NCBI GenBank assembly: GCA_900541055.1
Contig: UQHZ01000017.1
Span: forward strand, 1-38,312
Reading direction: 5' to 3'
Length of the DNA stretch: 38,312 nucleotides
Source of the DNA: an uncultured Collinsella sp.
GTDB lineage: Bacteria; Actinomycetota; Coriobacteriia; Coriobacteriales; Coriobacteriaceae
The translations under genes were made by a program, and so were the position numbers. This document shows positions 32,093-38,312 of the stretch, in pieces. The notes under the pieces were generated by a model. It did not search any database, was not told the DNA's origin, and worked only from the letters and a program-made list of their open reading frames with translations. Each line of letters starts with the position of its first letter. Position 1 is the stretch's first letter.

Positions 32093-32473
32093 CTATTCGT
32101 TGCTGCCCGGCTTGCGACGGTTGGCCTTTTTAATGGCGTTGAAGTGTTTGTCGTTGAGCCTGCGCTGGCGAGAGCGCTGAGGCACCTTGGTCTTTACGCG
32201 TCGGCGCGGTGGACGCCCGCGACGCTCAAGCTCAGCGCGCAGCTTGCGCAGGCAGCTCGCGCGATTCTGAAACTGGCTGCGGCTCTCACGCGCCGTCACG
32301 ACAATCCCCGAAGGGATATGTTTCATGCGTACCGCCGAGTCCGTCGTGTTCACGCCCTGTCCGCCCGGACCTGTCGCGCGAAACACCTGCACCTCGCAAT
32401 CGCGCGCCAACTCCTCGACCGACATCTCGGCATAGCGCGCATACTCGCGCCATCCCATCTTGTTCTCATCCAT
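32093..32473 (-). CDS. RF-1-domain peptidyl-tRNA hydrolase-like protein (ArfB-like)
   Basis: This 126-aa single-domain protein has the GGQ motif in TGPGGQGVNTTDSAVRM, near residues 34-50. The Lys/Arg-rich C-terminal tail (PPRRRVKTKV, then KKANRRK) is compatible with binding in the ribosome mRNA channel, as in ArfB/YaeJ. It lacks the codon-recognition domain of release factors, so a ribosome-rescue role is likely. ATG 32473 has GGGGAGG 7 bases upstream. The terminator of xpt lies directly before it, so it needs read-through or its own promoter. Confidence 0.85.
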   Translation of the reverse strand: MDENKMGWREYARYAEMSVEELARDCEVQVFRATGPGGQGVNTTDSAVRMKHIPSGIVVTARESRSQFQNRASCLRKLRAELERRGRPPRRRVKTKVPQRSRQRRLNDKHFNAIKKANRRKPGSNE

Positions 32474-32490
32474 ATCAACACCTCCCCTCA

Positions 32491-32526
32491 TAAAAAATGT
32501 GACAAAGGGAAAGTCCCTTTGTCACA
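32491..32526 (-). terminator. Rho-independent terminator after xpt
   Basis: TGTGACAAAGGGA (32498-32510) and TCCCTTTGTCACA (32514-32526) form a perfect 13-bp stem with a 3-base loop. On the minus strand TTTTTTATG follows. It ends 18 bases before the RF-1-like start codon. Confidence 0.94.
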
Positions 32527-32554
32527 TCGCATACCAATCGCTTGTGTTGCGCGC

Positions 32555-33133
32555 TTAGGCGAAGGTGATCTCGCCGGTATCGCAGTCCATATCGGCGATA
32601 CGGGCTAGGCTTTCAACGCGGAAGCCGCGCTCGCGGAGCTTATCGCCACCGCCCTGGAAGCCCTTCTCCACCGCAATGCCAATACCGGACACCTCGGCAC
32701 CCGCAGCCTCGCAGATCTTGATAAGACCCTCGAGCGCGCAGCCGTTGGCCAGGAAGTCGTCGATGATCAGGACCTTGTCGCCCTCGGACAGGAAACGCTT
32801 GCCAACGATGACCGGGTACTCCTTCTGCTTGGTAAAGGAGTAGATGGTCGTGGCATACTGCTCGCCGTCGAGGTTGATGGACTGCGCCTTCTTGGCAAAG
32901 ACCACCGGCACGCCGCCAAAATGCTGGGCTGCAATGCAAGCCATGCCAATGCCCGAAGCCTCGATCGTCAGGATCTTGTTGATCTCGACACCCTCGAACA
33001 GACGGGCCCACTCGGCGCCCATGTGGTCGAACAGCTCAACGTCGCATTGGTGGTTGAGGAAGGCATCAACCTTAAGGACGTTACCGGCCTTTACGATGCC
33101 GTCATGGCGAATACGATCCTCAAGCTCCTGCAT
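32555..33133 (-). CDS. xpt: Xanthine phosphoribosyltransferase
   Basis: This 192-aa purine salvage enzyme converts xanthine and PRPP to XMP. The PRPP-binding motif VLIIDDFLANG spans residues 121-131. The N-terminal LFDHMG...ILTIEASGIGMA and VVFAKKAQS segments match Xpt. The ATG lies about 8 bases after AGGGG. No purine riboswitch aptamer is visible in the 157 bases upstream, unlike many Firmicutes xpt genes. A strong terminator follows the stop. Confidence 0.95.
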   Translation of the reverse strand: MQELEDRIRHDGIVKAGNVLKVDAFLNHQCDVELFDHMGAEWARLFEGVEINKILTIEASGIGMACIAAQHFGGVPVVFAKKAQSINLDGEQYATTIYSFTKQKEYPVIVGKRFLSEGDKVLIIDDFLANGCALEGLIKICEAAGAEVSGIGIAVEKGFQGGGDKLRERGFRVESLARIADMDCDTGEITFA

Positions 33134-33290
33134 GGCGCAACCCCTTCTCGCGGCAACGATACCGCGCGATTAATAAACGTTGTTCGATAGTCTACCACGG
33201 ACCGACCCCCGCCCGCCCCACAAGCCGCATCGCACCACAAACCAGTCTTTTTGGGACGGCGCGAATCGTGGCAGGCAGCCTCCCAACACG

Positions 33291-34595
33291 CTAATGGCGG
33301 GCGCGCATCTTCACCAAACGCACCATGGCAAGCGCAAAGCCCACGGCGGCCACAACCATAAGCACGTAGAACACCGAGCGAAAGCCGAATAGGAATACAT
33401 CCGGACGGCCTGCAACAAAACTGGTCACGGCCTCGCCCATCGCCACGCTCATCTGCCCATACAGGATATTCGACGCCACCGTAATGCCGAGTGCCATGCC
33501 GGCATAGCGTGCCAAACTGCCCAAGCTGCCCGCAAAACCGAGTGCTTCGCGCGGGGCCGAGCCCATATACAACGAGTTGTTGGGACTCTGGAAAATCGAC
33601 GTACCGCACGACATAAACGCGACGCAGCACACGATCACGGGGATAGAAGAGTGCTCGTCGAGCATGCTTACCGCAAAAAGACCGCACACGTACACGCCCA
33701 GGCCGACCGCCGTGGGACCCTCGCAGCCAACACGGTCCGAAACCGTACCCGATAGCGGACCGATAAAGGCACTCACCATCGGCAGCGCCAAAAAGAGCAA
33801 TCCGGAAATGTCGGAACCAAAGCCGTGGGCGTCCTGAAAATAGAACGGCAGAATAAACTCGGATGCGCCAATGCCAACGAACACGATGAGCATGCAGGCA
33901 AGGTTGATGGTGAAGGCCGAATTTGCAAAGCAGCGACGAGCGGCCTCGATCAGGGACATGGGGCGCTCGCCGGCCTCCGGCTTAACATGCGGCAGCGTGT
34001 AGAGCCCCACGATAAACGAGATCACGCCAATAGGCAGGTTGATGAGGAAGATACTCTCCCAGGGAAAGCTTGCCACCAGCATGCCGCCAAGCACGGGGCC
34101 ACACATCATGCCGAGGGCCACAAAGGTCGCGAGAATACCCATGGCACGGCCACGTTCGCGCGCCGGAAACGACTCGGTGATGATACCCATGTTGTTAGCC
34201 ATGGCCGCCGCGCAACCGACGCCCTGAACAATGCGTGCCAGGATAAGAACCTCGAGCGAACCCGAAAGGCCGCAAAGCAGCGAGCCGGCCGTAAAAACGA
34301 TTACGCCCAGCTGGAATACGCCCACCTTGCCGCGCACGTCGCCCAAGCGGCCAAACGGCAGCATAGCCACGCATGTCGCAAGCAGGTACACCGAGCTCAC
34401 CAGTTGAATGCGGTCGAGGCCCACGCCCAGCTCCTTTTGCATCACGGGCAGCGCCACGGTCACGACGGTCGAATCCAGACACACCATAAACGTCATGATG
34501 AGCACTGTAAACAGAATCGCCCATTTGTTCTTGCCATGGGTGTCGCCCTCTAGAGCAACGTGCTCGCGGCGCAGCTGCTCTGCAGTTTTCTCCAT
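33291..34595 (-). CDS. MFS transporter, DHA2-type drug exporter-like
   Basis: This 434-aa membrane protein has about 12-14 helices. It carries the DHA2 family motifs: LDSTVVTVALP in helix 1, GRLGDVRGK (motif A) after helix 2, RIVQGVGCAAAM (motif B), and GPVLGGMLVASFPWESIFLINLP (motif C region, indicating an antiporter), here listed only by name and position. Likely a proton-driven efflux pump; its substrate is unknown. ATG 34595 has AAAGG 6 bases upstream; longer starts lie within the preceding terminator. Intergenic space to xpt is 157 bases with no recognisable signal beyond a weak TAGACT -10. Confidence 0.88.
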   Translation of the reverse strand: MEKTAEQLRREHVALEGDTHGKNKWAILFTVLIMTFMVCLDSTVVTVALPVMQKELGVGLDRIQLVSSVYLLATCVAMLPFGRLGDVRGKVGVFQLGVIVFTAGSLLCGLSGSLEVLILARIVQGVGCAAAMANNMGIITESFPARERGRAMGILATFVALGMMCGPVLGGMLVASFPWESIFLINLPIGVISFIVGLYTLPHVKPEAGERPMSLIEAARRCFANSAFTINLACMLIVFVGIGASEFILPFYFQDAHGFGSDISGLLFLALPMVSAFIGPLSGTVSDRVGCEGPTAVGLGVYVCGLFAVSMLDEHSSIPVIVCCVAFMSCGTSIFQSPNNSLYMGSAPREALGFAGSLGSLARYAGMALGITVASNILYGQMSVAMGEAVTSFVAGRPDVFLFGFRSVFYVLMVVAAVGFALAMVRLVKMRARH

Positions 34596-34621
34596 ATCCA
34601 TCCTTTCGAGTGGCGCAACGC

Positions 34622-34667
34622 AAAAACGGGGCCCCAATCGCCTACAAACAGTCGCGATTGGGGTCCC
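34622..34667 (-). terminator. Rho-independent terminator after the sulfhydrylase gene
   Basis: On the minus strand GGGACCCCAATCGC (34667-34654) pairs with GCGATTGGGGCCCC (34641-34628), with one extra base, and is followed by GTTTTTG. It separates the sulfhydrylase gene from the MFS gene. Confidence 0.85.
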
Positions 34668-34736
34668 GCCTACGGAATCGGAACGAAAGGTCGCCGAAGC
34701 TTTCTGCCAGCATCGGCGCCTCGCACGAACGCTAGC

Positions 34737-36020
34737 CTAGCACTGCTCGAGCGCCTGCTCAAGGTCGGCAATCAGATCGGCCGTGTCCTCGAGGCCGCAC
34801 GACAGGCGCACCATGTCGGCGGAGATGCCACAGGCGATGAGCTCCTCATCGTTCATCTGGCGATGCGTGGCATTAGCGGGATGCAGGCAGCAAGTACGGG
34901 CGTCGGCCACGTGCGTGGCGATCTGGGCGAGCTTGAGGCTCTTCATAAAGGTCTCGGCCGCCGCGCGACCACCGTTAAAGCCAAAGCTCACCACGCCGCA
35001 GGTACCGTTGGGCATGTACTTCTGAGCCAGGTCATAGTACTTGTCGCCCTCCAGGCCCGGATAGCTCACGAAGCGCACCTTGGGATGGCTCTGCAGGAAC
35101 TTGGCAACGGCCAGGCCGTTCTCACAATGACGCGGCATGCGCACATGGAGGCTCTCGAGCGAGCTGTTCAGGAAGAACGCCGCCTGCGGGTTCTGCATGG
35201 GGCCAAGGTCGCGCATGAGCTGAGCGGTGGCCTTGGTAATAAAGGCACCCTCGCGACCAAACTTCTCGGCATAGGTCACGCCGTGATAGCTCTCGTCGGG
35301 CGTGGTAAGACCCGGGAACTTCTCCGCATGGGCCATCCAGTCAAATTGGCCGTGGTCAACGATCACACCGCCCAGGTAGGCAGCATGTCCATCCATGTAC
35401 TTGGTGGTGGAGTGCGTAACGATGTCGGCGCCCCACTCAAAGGGACGACACATCACGGGCGTCGGGAAGGTGTTGTCGACCATCAGCGGCACGCCGTGGT
35501 CATGCGCGGCCTTGGCAAAGCGCTCAATATCGAGCACGGCAAGGGCGGGGTTTGCGATCGTCTCGCCAAAGACGAGCTTGGTATTGAGCTCAAAGGCTGC
35601 CTCGAGCTCCTCATCTGTGCAGTCGGGGGCGACGAACGTGCAGGTCACGCCCATGCGGCCCATGGTGTGGGCGAGCAGGTTATACGTACCGCCGTAAATG
35701 GCAGAGCTCGCGACCACATGATCGCCGGCACCGGCCACATTAAAGATCGCGAGGAAGTTCGCAGCCATGCCCGAGCTCGTGAGCATCGCGGCGGCGCCTC
35801 CCTCCATCTCGCAGATCTTGGCGGCAACCAAATCGCACGTGGGGTTCTGCAGACGGCTGTAGAAGTAGCCTGACTCCTCCAGGTCAAACAGCTTGCCCAT
35901 GTGCTCGGACGTGTCGTATTTCCACGTGGTGGACTGGTAGATGGGCACCTGGCGCGGCTCGGCATCTCCCGGGTGATAGCCGCCCTGAACACATGTAGTA
36001 CCGATGGTCTGCTCGCTCAT
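34737..36020 (-). CDS. O-acetylhomoserine aminocarboxypropyltransferase (sulfhydrylase)
   Basis: This 427-aa Cys/Met-metabolism PLP enzyme makes homocysteine from O-acetylhomoserine and sulfide. The PLP Lys is Lys207 in VTHSTTKYMDGH, and the N-terminal QSTTWKYDTSEH and YSRLQNPT motifs fit the family. Methionine gamma-lyase is the main alternative; the 427-residue length favours the MetY-type sulfhydrylase. ATG 36020 has GGGAG 6 bases upstream, and a terminator follows. It is divergent from the C_GCAxxG_C_C gene; the shared 231-base gap has an AT-rich TTTATTCGATAGATAAA stretch (36150 region) that may hold the operator. Confidence 0.9.
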   Translation of the reverse strand: MSEQTIGTTCVQGGYHPGDAEPRQVPIYQSTTWKYDTSEHMGKLFDLEESGYFYSRLQNPTCDLVAAKICEMEGGAAAMLTSSGMAANFLAIFNVAGAGDHVVASSAIYGGTYNLLAHTMGRMGVTCTFVAPDCTDEELEAAFELNTKLVFGETIANPALAVLDIERFAKAAHDHGVPLMVDNTFPTPVMCRPFEWGADIVTHSTTKYMDGHAAYLGGVIVDHGQFDWMAHAEKFPGLTTPDESYHGVTYAEKFGREGAFITKATAQLMRDLGPMQNPQAAFFLNSSLESLHVRMPRHCENGLAVAKFLQSHPKVRFVSYPGLEGDKYYDLAQKYMPNGTCGVVSFGFNGGRAAAETFMKSLKLAQIATHVADARTCCLHPANATHRQMNDEELIACGISADMVRLSCGLEDTADLIADLEQALEQC

Positions 36021-36206
36021 ATCCAACTCCCTTACTTGGGTTTTGTTTTTATTCGGTTCACGATACCGCTACCCCGCACCCCTCTCAACCCATCCCGCCG
36101 ATAGGTTATGGGACAAATGAATCAGGGGCATCCGTCTCAGCCTTAGGCATTTATTCGATAGATAAAAATGAGGCATACATGAAGCTCTCGATGGATTACA
36201 TGCACC

Positions 36207-36238
36207 GTCACGGGTACCATAGGCGGGTACACCGTGAC
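36207..36238 (+). promoter_or_regulatory. Leader hairpin before the C_GCAxxG_C_C gene
   Basis: GTCACGG-GTACC (36207-36218) pairs with GGTAC-A-CCGTGAC (36226-36238), a 12-bp stem with one bulged A and a 7-base loop. The ribosome site AAGGAG begins at 36240, right after the stem. This placement could control translation start. Confidence 0.6.
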
Positions 36239-36251
36239 CAAGGAGACAACG

Positions 36252-36698
36252 ATGAAGCAAATCGATACGGCTCAGCTCGACATCATCGCCTGCCAGGCAC
36301 AGGCTGCCGAATACCACGCCCGTGGCTTCAACTGCGCACAGGCCGTCGCCTGCACGCTCGCACCTGCCGTCGGGCTCGACCCCCAGACCGCCTTTACCCT
36401 CACCGAGGGCTTTGGCGCCGGCATGGGCGGCATGACCGAAACCTGCGGCGCCATCTCGGGCGCCGTGGCCATCATGGGGTTTGTAATGAGCGACGGCATG
36501 GAAAACCCCAAGACTAAGGGCCAGACCTACAAGCTGTCGCGCGAAATCGCCAAGCGCTTTGGCGAGAAAAACACGACGACCGTCTGCGGCACGCTCAAGG
36601 GCATCGGATCGGACAAGGGTCCGCTCCGCAGCTGCCCCGGCTGCATCGATGATGCCGTCGAGATCGCCTGCGATGTGCTAAAGCAGCTCGCCGAGTAA
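36252..36698 (+). CDS. C_GCAxxG_C_C family redox-type protein
   Basis: This 148-aa protein is of the C_GCAxxG_C_C family, whose members are usually found near redox proteins and are thought to bind a metal or cluster. Visible landmarks are NCAQAVACTLAP, ETCGAISGAVAIMG (the C-GAxxG motif), TVCGTLKG and SCPGCIDDAVEIACD. Function is not established. ATG 36252 has AAGGAG 6 bases upstream. No T-run terminator is seen on the plus strand, though the 36716-36762 stem lies 17 bases after the stop. Confidence 0.87.
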   Translation: MKQIDTAQLDIIACQAQAAEYHARGFNCAQAVACTLAPAVGLDPQTAFTLTEGFGAGMGGMTETCGAISGAVAIMGFVMSDGMENPKTKGQTYKLSREIAKRFGEKNTTTVCGTLKGIGSDKGPLRSCPGCIDDAVEIACDVLKQLAE

Positions 36699-36711
36699 AC
36701 GGCAGCAACAT

Positions 36712-36762
36712 AAAACGACGGCCGGCGCGTTTGGGATCCATCCAAAAGAACGCCGGCCGTCG
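36712..36762 (-). terminator. Terminator of yigZ, possibly shared
   Basis: CGACGGCCGGCG (36716-36727) and CGCCGGCCGTCG (36751-36762) form a 12-bp stem, with TTTGG/CCAAA pairing in the loop. TTTTATG follows on the minus strand; the plus side has only CCGTTAG. Confidence 0.82.
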
Positions 36763-36765
36763 CCG

Positions 36766-37401
36766 TTAGAACTCGGCAAATTTGGGAGCGCCGACCTCGA
36801 TCTCTTCGCGCCCCGCCATAAGCTCGCGCATCTTGGCGCAAAATTGCTCCTGCTCCCCCGCTTTGAATACCAGGTGAAGTGTCACGGCATCCGCGTAATC
36901 GGTATCCGAAACCTTGGCACCCGAATCCTGCGCCAAACGAAGCACCTGCTCATACTGCGGATAGGCCACATGCACGTCAACAGGCACGACACTCGTCATC
37001 TCGACAATCTGCCCGGCCTCCCGAGCAGCTGCCACCGCCGCCTGCGTCGCCGCAGTATAGGCGCGCACCAAGCCACCAGGTCCCAACAGCGTGCCACCAA
37101 AATAGCGCGTCACCACGCAGCAAACATTTTTGAGCTCTGCGCCGCGCAGTACCTCGAGCGTCGGCATGCCGCTCGTGCGGCTCGGCTCACCGTCATCGCT
37201 CTGGCGCTCGCGTCCATCGACCAAAATCCACGCGGGGACATTGTGTCGAGCGTCGTAATGACGCTTGCGAACCATCTCGATAAAGGCATTCGCCTCATCC
37301 TCGGACTCAATATGGACCAGCTGGGCAATAAACCGGCTCTTGCGGTCCACAAACTCGCCCGAAGCCTCAATATTCGATTGCAGAGTAAAATAGCTGTCCA
37401 A
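36766..37401 (-). CDS. yigZ: YigZ/IMPACT family protein
   Basis: This 211-aa protein is of the UPF0029/IMPACT family. The N-terminal core includes DRKSRFIAQ, DARHNVPAWI, QSDDGEPSRTSGMP and RYFGGTLLGPGGLVRAY, all family signatures; a ferredoxin-like C-terminal domain follows. Members are implicated in translation control or peptide processing, but the bacterial role is uncertain. The start is non-ATG: TTG at 37401 lies 5 bases after GAGGGG; another TTG at 37404 is too close. It is 233 bases downstream of rnpB's 3' end, with element C between. Confidence 0.9.
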   Translation of the reverse strand: MDSYFTLQSNIEASGEFVDRKSRFIAQLVHIESEDEANAFIEMVRKRHYDARHNVPAWILVDGRERQSDDGEPSRTSGMPTLEVLRGAELKNVCCVVTRYFGGTLLGPGGLVRAYTAATQAAVAAAREAGQIVEMTSVVPVDVHVAYPQYEQVLRLAQDSGAKVSDTDYADAVTLHLVFKAGEQEQFCAKMRELMAGREEIEVGAPKFAEF

Positions 37402-37515
37402 CAAAGCCCCTCAACAGAATAAAGTGCAGCAACAAACAGCCTCAATAATACGGCAAAGACAGCACCATTGCCCTCGCCAACAAGAACGGGAACGCCAATG
37501 ATGCCGTCACCAACA

Positions 37516-37620
37516 GCGAGAACCCGTCAGCGCGAGCAAGGTGCCTTGAAAGACGAGGGCATTGACCTTATGGTCATGCCCGAAGGCTTGAAAGGCAGAT
37601 TGCCGCGCTGACGGGTTCGC
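37516..37620 (+). repeat. Structured intergenic element C
   Basis: The outer stem of 14 bp AACCCGTCAGCGCG/CGCGCTGACGGGTT (37521-37534 with 37604-37617) continues as GCAA/TTGC after a bulged A. TGCCTT/AAGGCA (37542-37547 with 37592-37597) closes the loop strands GAAAGACGA (37548-37556) and GAAGGCTTGA (37582-37591) around an apical hairpin GGGCAT-T-GACC/GGTC-ATGCCC. It shares loop strands and layout with elements A and B but different stem sequence. It lies between yigZ and rnpB. Confidence 0.78.
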
Positions 37621-37634
37621 AGCGTCAACAAAGT

Positions 37635-37996
37635 GCTGAGTGGGCCTATAAGCCGGGTTCTGTCGTGAACGGTCATTTATCTTGTCTGCACGTTACCGTG
37701 CAGCTCCACGCACGCTACCCGAACGCGGACCGGGCCGGCCCATAGCGTCCCTATTCGCGCTTGCTCCGGATGGGGCTTGCCAAGCCGCCGTGTTGCCACG
37801 ACGCTGGTGGTCTCTTACACCACCGTTTCAGCTTTTCCCTTTACGCCTTGCGGCGCAGGTGGGAGTCTTCTTTTCTGCGGCGCTTTCCGTCGGATCACTC
37901 CGCCCGGCCGTTAGCCGGCATCCCGCCCTCTGGAGCCCGGACTTTCCTCACGCGTGCTGCAAGCAGCACATCGCGCGACCGTCTGGCCCACTCAGC
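37635..37996 (-). ncRNA. rnpB: RNase P RNA (type A)
   Basis: This is the catalytic RNA of RNase P, which trims tRNA 5' ends. The P1 helix GCTGAGTGGGCC/GGCCCACTCAGC closes the molecule (12 bp). CR-I GAGGAAAGTCCGGGCTCC near the 5' end and ACAGAACCCGGCTTA near the 3' end form the P4 core. The total of about 362 nt and the conserved order of stems fit type A. End points follow the P1 helix and are exact to within a few bases. Confidence 0.96.
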
Positions 37997-38004
37997 AGTG
38001 CAAG

Positions 38005-38026
38005 AGTGTAGCACACCGTTGCCGCA
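38005..38026 (-). promoter_or_regulatory. Probable rnpB promoter
   Basis: On the minus strand a TACACT -10 (38010-38005) lies 8 bases before the P1 start. An upstream ATTGCC/TTGCCT stretch at a 15-16 base spacing is a possible -35. Confidence 0.55.
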
Positions 38027-38081
38027 GGCAATGGCACAACACAAGCGTTCGACACGATAAACCAAGAACCACGCCATGCAG

Positions 38082-38212
38082 TACAATAGGGTTGTCGATG
38101 GGCAATGTCGTCAGTCGAGACGCGACCGCGCTCCGCACCCCTCCGTCTACTCGGTGCGTTCCCGCCTCCTCCCCGAGGCGGGATGTCGGCATTTTTTCAT
38201 GCACCGACAACC
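38082..38212 (+). other. Structured non-coding region with promoter-like start
   Basis: A TACAAT (38082-38087) could be a -10. GGTTGTCG (38090-38097) pairs with CGACAACC (38205-38212), enclosing CGCACC/GGTGCG, CCCGCCTC/GAGGCGGG (38161-38168 with 38175-38182) and a T6 run (38192-38197). It may be a small RNA or a leader of a gene beyond the window; I do not recognise the family. No T-box or SRP RNA consensus is seen. The region 38027-38312 has no convincing gene. Confidence 0.4.
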
Positions 38213-38264
38213 AAATAGCCTGTGTACAGCATGGGCAGCATCGCGCATCTCGGCACCAAATCAG

Positions 38265-38287
38265 AACCACCCTTAAAAAGGGTGGTT
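38265..38287 (+). mobile_element. Hairpin resembling an IS200/IS605-type element end
   Basis: AACCACCCTT (38265-38274) pairs with AAGGGTGGTT (38278-38287) around AAA, followed by TGCTCTTAGGGTATAACCC up to the window edge. Subterminal hairpins next to conserved tails of this kind occur at the ends of IS200/IS605 elements. No transposase is in the window, so this is a tentative call. Confidence 0.35.
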
Positions 38288-38312
38288 TGCTCTTAGGGTA
38301 TAACCCACGGGC

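Noticed and set aside
33134..33290. Purine riboswitch upstream of xpt
   Set aside because: The region is too short and lacks the three-stem aptamer and conserved loop sequences.
1..38312. CRISPR array or selC, selA, selB genes
   Set aside because: No regularly spaced short repeats and no Sec tRNA or Sec synthase/elongation factor were seen, so Sec machinery must be elsewhere in the genome.

Overview
The window is a high-GC, gene-dense bacterial segment. Content and style fit a gut Coriobacteriia member, most likely Collinsella or a close relative. That assignment is an inference from gene content (Hyf-type formate hydrogenlyase, Sec-containing FdhF and SelD, a YedF/DUF3343 selenium cluster, double-cubane reductases) and not a database match. 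The first 42 bases are not genomic: they match an Illumina Nextera i5 index plus Read 1 adapter, so the window starts at a contaminated contig end.

Layout. (1) 43-12384, minus strand: one formate hydrogenlyase operon. In transcription order it holds a HydN/HycB-like ferredoxin, selenocysteine formate dehydrogenase H (fdhF), and hyfA-B-C-D-E-F-G-H; hyfH is cut by the contig edge. Formate is oxidised at FdhF, electrons pass through the ferredoxins to the group 4 [NiFe] hydrogenase, and the large membrane arm suggests ion pumping. (2) 12385-14970: a leader region with an operator-like dyad and a nested hairpin, a RelB/DinJ-PIN toxin-antitoxin pair, and an AbiEi-like gene bracketed by two copies of a 71-bp palindromic repeat. 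(3) 15005-16655, minus: tRNA-Pro and tRNA-Gly with their own promoter and terminator, and brnQ. (4) 16675-23467, minus: a seven-gene array encoding two double-cubane-type reductases, their activating ATPase, SelD (itself a selenoprotein), YedF, DUF3343 and a class V cysteine desulfurase/selenocysteine lyase-like enzyme, closed by a strong terminator. Two related structured elements sit between its first three genes; a third lies beyond rnpB.

(5) 23862-29325, minus: molybdate uptake (modA, an unusual modB with an extracytoplasmic N-terminal domain, modC) and molybdopterin late steps (moeA, mogA/moaB). These supply the cofactor FdhF needs, so Mo, Se and formate metabolism are physically close. 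(6) 29536-32007, plus: a CLC-F-like channel/antiporter and a lipid kinase, followed by the third 71-bp palindrome. (7) 32093-37401: an RF-1-domain protein, xpt, an MFS exporter, an O-acetylhomoserine sulfhydrylase (all minus), a C_GCAxxG_C_C redox protein (plus) and a YigZ/IMPACT protein (minus). (8) 37516-38312: a structured repeat element, rnpB (minus), then a structured non-coding tail ending in an IS200/IS605-like hairpin at the edge.

The most unusual signals are two families of structured intergenic repeats. One is the 71-bp palindromes, whose arms vary in a compensatory way. The other is a roughly 100-bp element with a conserved internal loop, whose base pairing favours one strand. The linkage of double-cubane reductases to a selenium-delivery operon is also notable.
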